A DNA stretch of 64,000 nucleotides from Pterois miles. Taxonomy: Eukaryota; Chordata; Actinopteri; Perciformes; Scorpaenidae. Position 1 is the stretch's first letter. Every line of letters begins with the position of its first letter. A program made the position numbers and the translations under genes. The notes under the pieces were generated by a model. It made no database searches. It worked only from the letters and a program-made list of their open reading frames with translations, and was not told the origin of the DNA. The stretch is taken from contig CAMQGK010000299.1 of NCBI GenBank assembly GCA_947000775.1, positions 13,702,001 to 13,766,000 on the forward strand, read 5' to 3'. Positions 10,501 through 17,788 of the stretch are shown here, in pieces.

Positions 10501-13239
10501 AATCAAACCCCGGACGTCAGGAAAGAGTGAGGCTTTGTTCTGATGATCAATCAGCTCTGATCAGATTACAGAACAATCAGACGGTTTAGCTGATGATTGG
10601 CTGTCTCTCATATAAACTGACTAGCCAGGTGTTACAGCTGCTTATTCATGGACACTAGAAGTAAGTAGAGGGAGAGGGAACAACTTACTTGAATTAACAA
10701 TATAATGTCATTCTTTAAAAAAAAATCCATATATTATAAATAAATTTAGATACCTAATCAGGTTATTTATATGTTTTTATCTTAAAGGTAACTAGTCAAG
10801 GTGTTAAAAATGCCTGCTGGATTTGTGTAGAACATTTGCTCAACTCATGCAGCCCAAAGTGCTTCACAAAAACAATACATAGACTAGAAATGATGACAAT
10901 AGACAATAAAATTAAGAGTTGAAAACAAAGGCAATAAAAGACAAGGCACTTAAAGTAAAAGCTAAGATATGTCTTAAAATTTATTTTAAAAGTGTCCACA
11001 GAGGTGATGGATATTTAGATTAACACCTTCTCTTCTGTATTACAGAAATCCAGTCTGCACCAGTCACTGTTGGGCGATTCCAGGTGACGCCCAGCATGCA
11101 TATCCCCGCGCCCGCTGTGCAAATACCTGCCGCACCACAGGCAGCCGACAGCGACAGCACGTCAGAGAGCAGCACAGAGGAGCAGGGTGAGTCTGAGACG
11201 AGCCTGGGCACCTCCCTCACCATGTCGCCTCCTCACCAGCATCCCCACAGAGGGTCGACCACGGGGCTCCTCCAGGAGGCTGACGGGCAGGTGGGATGGG
11301 CCGGGAGCCAGGAGCAGCGGCAGCAGGATGAGGAAGAGGGGGACGAGGAGGAGGAAGAGGTTGTCGGGGAACGACAGAGGACGAGGAAGAGGAGTCGGAG
11401 GAGAGCGTACAGCCTGAGCGTGATGGGAACGTCTGCGGACAGCGGCCTCTCGGTGACGGCTGCTGAGATGGAGGGGAGGCTGTGGGACGGGGCGGCGGGC
11501 AGCCCGCAGTACAGCAACGCCCTTCACCATCTGTGGATGATGACTTACAACCGCAACGCACCCTACATGAGCAGCGATGACTCTGACAGTGATGACGAGG
11601 ACATGCTGGAGGAGCTTCAGGAACTCAGAGAGAAGTGAGTGACATAGCTGCTATACTCAGTTTAACAGATGCAGAAAACAACGACGGTCAACCAGACAAG
11701 GCTGAATATGAAAAGTGAAGGAGGGAGGTGGGAGGGGTTCCAGGCAGGACCACCTGGGAGGAGGCCCCCGGCCTTTAATTTTCCTCAGATCCATATGCCT
11801 TCTTGTTTCTTTATGTATATATATAAAAATAAGAAATAATCAGTTATGTAATATACACAATTTCTATATACCAGTTGTTGTGGACATGAAGGATTTTCAA
11901 GGATGACCTGTTGCAGTGTTTCCCAGCAACAGAAGGGAGCCTTCCTTCAGTTCATTTATATTTGTTCCTGTTTGTCCCCTCTCAGACATCTGACAGAGGT
12001 GCAGGCCCTGCAGGCCGCCCAGAAGAGAGAGATTGAGGAGCTGTATGAGAAGATGGGGAAGGCTCCCCCTCCAGGCATCGTCTCTCCTGCTGCTATGCTG
12101 TCCAGTCGACAGCGCCGCCTGTCCAAGGGGAGCGGCTTCCCCTCGTCCCGCAGGAACAGCCTGCAGCGCTTGGACATGTTGCCACTCCAAGGTAAGCAAA
12201 AATATCCACTTTTATTACCTGGTGTGTGACAACCTTATGTCTAAATGGGTGTCATAATATAATGTGTTTTTTCTCATAGGTATCATTAGGAGAAACTCCC
12301 TTGGAGGCAGCAGCAGCGGCTCCCAGGATAAACCAAGCAAAGGCGTCACCTTTGCCACTGACATTAGTAGAATGGTGAGTAAACACTATTAATAAACTTC
12401 ATATTAGTATTATTCTCCCCTCTTAAAGGGACAGTTTGTGTTTTTTGAAGTGGAGTAGTATGAGGTACTTATCCGTAGTCAGTGTATTACCTACAGTAGG
12501 GGACAGCTGGCACACCACAAGTTTAGAGTTACAGACAGCAGTACGGACACAGGAGCAAATGAATGTACTGCTGTGGATGAGGGCAGCAGCAAAATGTATT
12601 TTAGCCTCATAAAAAAATCAGTTTAAGTATACGCTGAATATTTTCACCACTTTACCTTCCCGTCAGACAGTCTTTTCCAAGAGGGAGCTGAAGCTTTTAT
12701 ATCCAACTATGTTCTCTTCAAAGCCACCAGACCCCATGGAGAAAAAAAACAAACTATAATTTTACCTTGCAGATGGTGAATCCAAACTAGCCAAAGTCAC
12801 ACAAACAAACAATTGGAGTGGTGGTAGACCAGCAACACCTGTGTTCTGCAAGGTAAAATTACTTTTTTTTTTCAGTGGAGTCTGGTGGCTTTGGCAAAAG
12901 CCTATAATGTCTTCAATTCCCCTTTGGAAACAGACTGTATAGCTGTCTCACAGCAAGGTAAAGGGGTGTAAATATTCCATTTAAACTGATACTGATTATT
13001 TTAGGTGTCTAAAATGCGTTTTGCTGCTGCCCCCGTCCACAGCAGTACATTGCTTTGCTTCCATGTGGTAACTCCTGTCTTTCCGAACTGTAGGCGTGCC
13101 AACCGTCATCTACTGTTGGTAATACACTGATATTGGATTAGTACCTCATACAACCCCACTTCAAAACACTCCTTTAAGCTTGACAAAAAACACTTTATTC
13201 TCACTTCATGTATTTATTTTCTTCTCGCTTTCCTAGTAA
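1412..13239 (+). CDS. wnk4: WNK4 kinase, C-terminal part (partial gene, nine exons)
   Basis: WNK4 is a cytosolic serine/threonine kinase that phosphorylates SPAK/OSR1 and so controls cation-chloride cotransporters. The kinase domain lies upstream of the window. Nine exons join in phase: 1412-1585, 5004-5058, 5328-5447, 7255-8084, 8688-8775, 11046-11634, 11986-12191, 12280-12374, 13237-13239, giving 719 codons plus stop. Visible in order: a charged helical segment (EFILPSEKEGF), a long Pro/Ser-rich linker with SLANVISMAMSMAQSF, the RFQV SPAK/OSR1 docking motif (11075-11086), an acidic run, a coiled coil with the HLTEVQALQ signature, three RRxS sites and a terminal KGVTF. From memory, the spacing of the RRxS sites and KGVTF matches human WNK4 S1169, S1180, S1196 and 1211-1215, which favours WNK4 over WNK1-3. 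Whether this is a teleost a or b copy cannot be told. Confidence 0.93.
2245..2415 (+). repeat. Dispersed repeat, copy 1 of 2
   Basis: The run from GAGGAGGTGCAGAAGTCTA to the TTGCCCAATGATGCCAAAA segment recurs, about 90 percent identical by eye, at 31,335-31,455. Both copies have the same orientation. No ORF is present. Confidence 0.7.
3935..4850 (+). repeat. Dispersed repeat split by an inserted element
   Basis: Two halves (3935-4133 and 4671-4850) together match the unbroken copy at about 21,925-22,425 (GATATCTCAGGAACACCTTGA, then TGGTCAAAGGTCA, then GGCCATAACT, then GGATAAAATGA). The halves are separated by a 537-bp insertion. Confidence 0.75.
4134..4670 (-). mobile_element. Non-autonomous element nested in a repeat, TSD TGGCCA
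   Basis: The 537-bp insert is flanked by direct TGGCCA copies (4128-4133 and 4671-4676). It matches, in reverse complement, a second copy at about 46,411-46,870, sharing the terminal TATAAGAAGTGGA and internal ATAGACCATAAAGCAGAGTA-type sequence. No transposase is visible, so it is probably mobilised in trans. The superfamily is not determined. Confidence 0.75.
5004..5058 (+). CDS. wnk4: wnk4 exon, 55 bp
   Basis: Encodes PNLHSHTLPRTHSSSSLP, phase 0-1, between CTCTTCCAG and G|GTAAGT. It is Ser/His-rich linker. It joins the next exon through a G|AC aspartate codon. Confidence 0.8.
5328..5447 (+). CDS. wnk4: wnk4 exon, 120 bp
   Basis: Encodes DFSVANQNVGVCGPNGDVFS and then a Ser/Pro stretch ending in RSQSFHNGP. 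Phase is 1-1, with acceptor TTGTCATAG and donor CAG|GTAAAT. The reading frame continues cleanly into the 830-bp exon. Confidence 0.8.
5448..7254 (+). other. wnk4 intron, 1.8 kb
   Basis: No exon or recognisable element was found except a short GGCGT-type tandem run at 6538-6570. The ORFs here lack splice context and resemble nothing. Confidence 0.6.
6538..6570 (+). repeat. Short GGCGT pentamer tandem repeat
   Basis: Six to seven imperfect copies of GGCGT sit in the wnk4 intron, interrupted by one GGCTT. This is a simple sequence run. Confidence 0.8.
7255..8084 (+). CDS. wnk4: wnk4 large Pro/Ser-rich exon, 830 bp
   Basis: One long open exon, phase 1-0, bounded by GTCTTCCAG and ACT|GTGAGT. It encodes a Pro/Ser/His-rich linker with FSLANVISMAMSMAQSFIPP (around 7558-7617), a hydrophobic signature I recall from WNK C-terminal regions. 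The tail ends SPSPPESPENT. Low-complexity composition explains the long antisense ORFs across it. Confidence 0.9.
8085..8687 (+). other. wnk4 intron, 0.6 kb
   Basis: Plain intron between ACT|GTGAGT and TTTCCAG. I see no other feature in it. Confidence 0.65.
8688..8775 (+). CDS. wnk4: wnk4 exon, 88 bp
   Basis: Encodes LSSFSAPMHPTVPEMKTSTP and a Lys/Ser-rich end, phase 0-1, acceptor CTTTCCAG and donor TCTG|GTAAAA. It connects in frame to the RFQV exon via a G|AA glutamate codon. Confidence 0.8.
9395..10150 (-). repeat. Dispersed 0.75-kb repeat, copy inverted to 43.0-43.9 kb
   Basis: Several collinear blocks match the reverse complement of 43,010-43,890: GATACACTGGATCATCCTTT, AACAGTGACAACCATTTTG, the trailing CTTTATTTCTATTTATT, and the CTGCTGGTGAAGC region. 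The family is not named and no intact ORF is seen. Confidence 0.65.
10210..10465. mobile_element. Short inverted-repeat element (MITE-like)
   Basis: The left end GCCCCATTTCCACCACAAGG and the right end ending in TTTTGGTGGAAACCCAAC are imperfect inverted repeats about 40 bp long, enclosing about 170 bp of noncoding sequence. Confidence 0.5.
11046..11634 (+). CDS. wnk4: wnk4 exon with RFQV docking motif and acidic region
   Basis: Phase 1-2 exon of 589 bp. It opens with EIQSAPVTVGRFQVTPS; RFQV fits the RFxV motif read by the conserved C-terminal domain of SPAK/OSR1. It then has a Ser/Thr-rich patch, a Glu/Asp run (about 11,325-11,360), a basic RKRSRRR stretch, and NAPYMSSDDSDSDDEDMLEE leading into the coiled coil. 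The donor GAA|GTGAGT splits a Lys codon. Confidence 0.93.
11986..12191 (+). CDS. wnk4: wnk4 exon with C-terminal coiled coil and RRxS sites
   Basis: Phase 2-1. It encodes HLTEVQALQAAQKREIEELY, the WNK coiled coil that includes the His/Gln signature used for WNK-WNK contact. Next comes KMGKAPPPGIVSPAAMLSSR, then RRLS (12113-12124) and RRNS (12149-12160). In human WNK4 these serines are targets of SGK1/PKA-type kinases, so the fish protein is likely regulated the same way. Confidence 0.93.
12280..12374 (+). CDS. wnk4: wnk4 penultimate exon with third RRxS and PP1 motif
   Basis: Phase 1-0, 95 bp. It has RRNS at 12288-12299 and KGVTF at 12339-12353, a match to the PP1-docking motif described for WNK4, and ends ATDISRM at donor ATG|GTGAGT. 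Confidence 0.92.
12422..13178. mobile_element. Fold-back (long inverted repeat) element in last wnk4 intron
   Basis: The left arm starts TTAAAGGGACAGTTTGTG and the right arm ends AAACACTCCTTTAA. The arms stay complementary for about 340 bp (GAAGTGGAGTAGTATGAGGTA against TACCTCATACAACCCCACTT; internal TTTTACCTTGCAG against CTGCAAGGTAAAA). A spacer of about 60 bp lies near 12,780-12,840. TTAA at both ends suggests a piggyBac-type TTAA target. No ORF. Confidence 0.8.
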
Positions 13240-13395
13240 GAAACTCTCAGCCAAGCACGCTGTATATCTGGACTACCTCATCTGAAGTGTGACTGCAGTG
13301 GTGAAACCCGTCCTGTAGGTGGATCGCTTTAACACTTTTCACTGGCACACCGATCAGCAAACCGCTTCCCTCTGCCAGTGGTCATTTACCTCAAC

Positions 13396-13396
13396 G

Positions 13397-13428
<32 letters not shown>
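13396..13428. repeat. (TA)n microsatellite in wnk4 3' UTR
   Basis: About 16 TA units lie just upstream of the first AATAAA signal. Confidence 0.9.
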
Positions 13429-14958
13429 AGCACGAATAAAGCTGGATTTACACAGGAACTGTAACATCCCGTTTTCAGCTCTCCATCAGATCTGGTGAAT
13501 TTGTTGCAGCTGAACAACAGAATAATAACTTCCAAATCTGGTTCATGTTAAAAGTCATTATTTTTCTCTTGTAAATAAACTGTCAGACCCAACGGTTCAG
13601 AATGAAACTTCAGTCCAGGGTGATGCAGTACTCTGTAAAGCATGTTAAATGTTTTGTCTGAGCAAACGTTAATGTGGACAAGCGATGGTACAAAGTGCCG
13701 CGGCGTTGTGTGGCACTTTGTTATGACTTTGACCCAGAATGATGATAGTTCCTGTTTTCCTGCTACACTGCCGTTAATCAATCTGAGCACAGTAATGTGA
13801 ACCACAGCGACATTTTAACTGACAGCCGTCGTACACGTGTGACATTTCGGATAATCTTACAACTTATTTGCTGTAGTTTAATGCTGTCTCGGCACCTGCT
13901 GACTGCACGGTGACTCTGATCATTGCCCTCCAGGGGCTCTACATGTACATGCATCGTACAGTTTGATTTATTCAAATGTGCATTATGAACGTCTTTAGTG
14001 ATAGGACGTTCTCTAGACTCAGCCATGAGAGGTTTGACTGCAGTCCTGAAGTTTTTAGCTGTAGTGAAAATGAGTTTTCACTTTGTGCAGCAGTCCAGTA
14101 AGGAGATAACATTTCGATCAAGTACATATTAAAATGTTAATGCTTCAGGAAGAAACAGTCGAACAAGTTATAAATGTACCTTGCTTCAGCAGAAAAAAAT
14201 CTTTTTCAAAGAGATTTGGTAAAATGTGCAGAAGACATCAATTTTCAGACACTGCTGGTTTCAAATTAAAAATGATTTCATTGCATTTATAAGTTGTGAA
14301 GAATCTAGTTTTTAGACTACTGGCTTTCCTGTTGATTGTACATGTGTATATGGTAGAGTGCATTTATAGATCATGTTTACAAGTCAGGAGTAAACTAAAC
14401 ATGTCAGTAACCTTAATTCTTGCTTAAGCAAAAATTGTATTTGTCGCTTGTTCCATAGATCAAGCACCTTGTGCACTTTAGTAACTTCTACTCGTTCTCA
14501 ATCATTTTAACACATTTGTGGATAAAACTGTTCACTTGAGGAAGAGCGGATATGTCTCACGGTATTTTTTTTCCATAAGGGAGGTAGAGAATATTCTTCA
14601 GTTTATGTTTGATCACAGAAATGACGATCTACCCTCCCACAGTTTTAAATAATTAGTACATTGTGGGATATATAGTGAAATCAGTCCAAAGCTGTGAATG
14701 TTTAGCTGTTGCCTTATAAAATATTCACAACACACACTGAATTTTCTGGCAATGGAACTCCAGTAAGATTTTCCAAAGTTCATAATATATTCAAAGAAGT
14801 TTCAAAATTTTGAATGTAAATATATAATTGTGTTGCTTTCTGAAGCTGCTGCTGTCCTGCCATGCTGAATCTGTGCCTTTCCCTTACAATGTCTTATTTT
14901 ATATTTTTACTCGAGATTTGGTGGCTAGATCAGACTCCTTATATTAAATTTTGACAAA

Positions 14959-14964
14959 AATAAA
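14959..14964 (+). terminator. wnk4 distal poly(A) signal
   Basis: AATAAA within ACAAAAATAAATGCAATTG, followed by a T/G-rich stretch. It sits 181 bp before the start of the opposing coa3 signal. Confidence 0.6.
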
Positions 14965-15144
14965 TGCAATTGTAAATACCAAGGCTCTTTGTCGTCTTTG
15001 CTACAGTAGATGGCGGTTTATCCGGGGTCGGGTCGTAGGGGCAACAGTTCCAGCAGGGGACACCAAACTTCCCTTGCCACATTAACCAGCTGTCTTTTTC
15101 CACAGAAACATAATTGTTTAAAAAAAATCAAACACATTAGATTT

Positions 15145-15150
15145 TTTATT
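15145..15150 (-). terminator. coa3 poly(A) signal (minus strand)
   Basis: TTTATT on the plus strand reads AATAAA on the minus strand, about 470 bp beyond the coa3 stop. It faces the wnk4 signal, so the two genes converge. Confidence 0.5.
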
Positions 15151-15618
15151 TTACAAATCACTTTATCAGCATAAATATGTTTCAACAGGTTAATCCGTGA
15201 GTTATTTCAGCTGTGTCGCTTGCATTTGTCAGCTGGTAAAGGCCACTGTAGATTTAACATCATTAGCAGACTGAGATTTAGGATATTCCTCTTGAACTGT
15301 ATGCACATCACATGATCAGGGCTGGAAACTTGCTAGGTAAGGGTTGCAATTACTCTACAGTCTGGCCTTCTGGGTAGCATGTAAGGTCAGTGGATTAGTC
15401 CTCTCCACTGACAGTCAAAATAAAGACACATCAAGTTACAAGTCTGCAGCAGAACCTCACTTTCACAATCAAGACAAAACAAAATCCAGCGCTGTCTCCA
15501 CAAGAAAAACAGCAGCCAGTCATGGAATATACATCAGTGGCATCAGTGTCCACATAAGTCCCATTCTCAGTTAAGTGCAAAACAGACACACAGTCCATCA
15601 ACAGGCATGCGATGTCTC

Positions 15619-15722
15619 TCAGTTGGCACCGGTCTTGGGTCCCTGCAGTCTCGCACGCTTGGCCTCTTCATCCATTTCATCCATGATCCGCTCCTGGGAG
15701 ACGGAGTAAAACGTGTAGCCGT
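15619..15722 (-). CDS. coa3: coa3 exon 2 (coding)
   Basis: Acceptor CCTGCTAG|AC; encodes GYTFYSVSQERIMDEMDEEA then KRARLQGPKTGAN and TGA. This is the C-terminal, acidic then basic tail typical of COA3. Confidence 0.92.
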
Positions 15723-17248
15723 CTAGCAGGGGAGCAAGTGGTCAAGGCAAATATATGACAGCAACAAGAAAATATCACAAACATTACATGATAAGCAGTG
15801 TGTCAGTCAGGTGTGTGTATCCAATTGCTTGAAACAGAGGATTTAGGACAGAGGATCTGTGTGAACACCTAAAGGTTGCCTTTATTCTTTGAAACTAGGG
15901 CTAGTCATAGTCAAGTCAGCACACTGACAACTCTTGTTGCCTGTTGGGCTGCAGCTTTCCTTATGATTTGAGCATATTTATATTTTTTAGTTTACCCTCG
16001 TTGATATAAATGGTGTAAATATGGGGCCCCATTTCTGACAGGAAAATAACAAGTAGATTAAATGTTATGAATGGTAAAAAAATAAAAATGCATGAGACAG
16101 TAAGTCAGTGTAACATTTTACAACTGTGGCTTAGTATCAGCCCCTGCTGCAATTAATTTGGTTTACACTGACCATTTATTTATCACGACTGTGACTTGCA
16201 CACTTTTATAACATATAGTATGTCACTTCACACTTAGCTATTGTATATAGTATGTTATTGTTGTCTTATGTTCATATTTTATATTTTCTAGGCTAGCTCT
16301 AGTAGTCTGGTATATTTATAGTGTATTCTTTATCTATATTGTGTCTACTATAGATATTATCTCTAGTGTTGATATGTATATTGTATGTTTACTGTTCTGT
16401 GCATTGTCTGGGTAACTTGCTGCTGTAACACAAGAATTTCCCAATTTGGGATCAATAAAGTACATTTATCTATTTTTTATCATGCCTAAATTTTATGTAT
16501 TTATATCCATTTATTTTCCTGACAAACGTGGGATATCATATGTATAAGACTGGGAGGACAACTGGGCTCTCAATGGGACAATTTGCCTTCAGCATCTCCC
16601 GTCATCCGTCCCCACTGGTGCATACGGGAACAGGTGGATGCAACACCAGGAAGCCACCTAGCAGACTCACCGTGGCTCTCCGCCTGATATGAAGCTGTAA
16701 CTTTTAAAATAGAACAGTCAGTAACGCTTAATGCTAATTAATAAGTTATATACGGATTTTTAATACACAATTTAGGCCGTGTTTTACTTTGTTACTGCTC
16801 TCCAACACACATGTACAGTTAACGCTCCCTGGAACTTTGTCAATGCTAACGTTAGCATGTTCGCATGGGAAATGGGAGCTTTAAGTAGCTATATCTACCA
16901 GACAGTCAACGAGTTTAACTGTCAATAATGCGGAGATGAACTCGCATTGGGCTTTATATTGTGCTATCTAACAACCCAGGAGTGCCGTTAGCATGCTAAG
17001 CTAGCGTTACATAGTTCACCTTGTGTTGACGTAGTGCGCTTGGCAAGGATACAAATTCCCAGAACGAGTGCCCCAATGGCGAGTCCCGTCACAACATTTC
17101 GTGTCCGCAGCTTCTGTGTTTTCTTCTTCCACTGTTCGAGCTCTACCTGGCGGATGAAGTGAATCTGTTCACGAGAAAGACCCTCTTTTGCCGGGTCTAT
17201 CCTGGTCGCAACGCGAGCACTGGGCTCCTTGGGCGTCTTGTCAGCCAT
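15619..17248 (-). CDS. coa3: Cytochrome c oxidase assembly factor 3 (COA3/CCDC56)
   Basis: COA3 is a small single-pass inner-membrane mitochondrial protein (MITRAC) that supports COX1 synthesis and early complex IV assembly. Coding exons are 17053-17248 and 15619-15722, giving 99 aa (human 106). In order: a soluble N-terminus with TRIDPAKEGLSREQIHFIRQ, a basic KTQKLRTRN segment, one membrane helix (VVTGLAIGALVLGIY), then GYTFYSVSQERIMDEMDEEA and a basic tail. The TRN-VVTGL-IGALVL-IYGYTFYS-SQER block agrees with the human protein as I recall it. The start is taken as MADKTPKE; an in-frame ATG 33 bp upstream (MKQPCEV) is possible. It is head-to-head with cntd1. Confidence 0.93.
15723..17052 (-). 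other. coa3 intron with LINE/SINE-type tail
   Basis: A 1.3-kb intron. At about 16,300-16,476 it carries a fish retroelement 3' end (TTGCTGCTGTAACACAAGAATTTCCC then GGGATCAATAAAGTACATTT). Nothing else is recognised. Confidence 0.65.
16300..16476 (+). mobile_element. LINE/SINE 3'-tail fragment
   Basis: The sequence CTTGCTGCTGTAACACAAGA followed by GGGATCAATAAAGT and a TATCTATT tail is the typical 3' end of fish non-LTR elements. It is 5'-truncated with no coding part. Confidence 0.6.
17053..17248 (-). CDS. coa3: coa3 exon 1 (coding)
   Basis: 65 codons plus one base. The end is placed at ATT T|GTATCC because the split codon T|AC gives Tyr and restores LGIYGYTFYS. A stronger-looking donor, CAAG|GTGAAC, lies 33 bp further on in the same phase (exon end 17020) and would add 11 residues. 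Confidence 0.8.
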
Positions 17249-17625
17249 GTCTTCAGAGGTAACTTCGCAAGGTTGTTTCACAGCAGTTATACGAGCAGCT
17301 GTATTTCAAACGATCTACTCAACCGCAGGCGTCTAATTACTGCAGTGAGTAGCCCATCAGTATGTTGTGAGATCTGCGCTGAGTACCGTGAGCGCCACCA
17401 AGTACTGTGTGAACGAAACAAATTGTGCAACATCCAAATGAGCCCCAACCGCCCCAACGGCAGCTACAAGGTTCCTACTAGGAGACGTTGAATCAGCGCT
17501 GTGGTGAAAAACGCGGCAATATCGCCATCTTCCGGAAAGTACACGATTTATTTTTGTTTTTAAGTGTATTTTTGTCAAAGTTGTACCTTTCGTGCTCGGT
17601 GAAGACAACCGTTAAGTCAGTGTAA
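17249..17625. promoter_or_regulatory. Candidate bidirectional coa3/cntd1 promoter
   Basis: Only 377 bp separate the divergent start codons. The stretch is CpG-containing and has a composite YY1 (CGCCATCTT, 17523-17531) plus ETS/GABP (CTTCCGGAA, 17529-17537) site, a common arrangement at housekeeping bidirectional promoters. No clear TATA box. Use of the sites is inference. Confidence 0.65.
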
Positions 17626-17788
17626 ATGGCGAAAAGTTTCTTTTGTTCGCCAAGTCAAAGTTTAAAGTTTCGAGAAGCCTCATTTGAGCTACTCTCAGAT
17701 TTTCTTGTTAATCTCAACGACAGAAACAAAGATAACCTCAACAGTTTATCAAAATGCAGAGAAAACGTCAAAGACAAAAGACTAATCG
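17626..17788 (+). CDS. cntd1: cntd1 exon 1 (coding)
   Basis: Starts MAKSFFCSPSQSLKFREASF and ends KDKRLI, donor ATCG|GTAAGT, phase 1. The start is the first ATG after the promoter; the joined frame LI-EYIFLITKE supports it. Confidence 0.82.

Larger units (their letters stand above)
8776..11045 (+). other. wnk4 intron, 2.3 kb, repeat-rich
   Basis: Contains a 0.75-kb dispersed repeat (9395-10150) whose inverted partner lies near 43 kb, and a short inverted-repeat element (10210-10465). No exon is supported between them. Confidence 0.65.
13237..14985 (+). other. wnk4: wnk4 terminal exon: stop codon and 3' UTR
   Basis: After acceptor CTTTCCTAG the exon begins directly with TAA (13237-13239), so nearly all of it is 3' UTR. 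It holds a (TA)n run at 13,396-13,428 and possible poly(A) signals AATAAA at 13435, 13574 and 14959. The last, followed by a TTTGTCGTCTTTG downstream element, is the likely distal end. Confidence 0.75.

Noticed and set aside
11162..11561. Antisense ORFs of 94-122 codons opposite the acidic wnk4 exon
   Set aside because: They arise from Glu/Asp-coding GAG/GAT runs read backwards; low-complexity Ser/Leu/Pro product only.
1412..13239. Assignment to WNK1, WNK2 or WNK3
   Set aside because: The spacing of RRLS, RRNS, RRNS and KGVTF at the C-terminus fits WNK4, and the neighbours coa3 and cntd1 agree.
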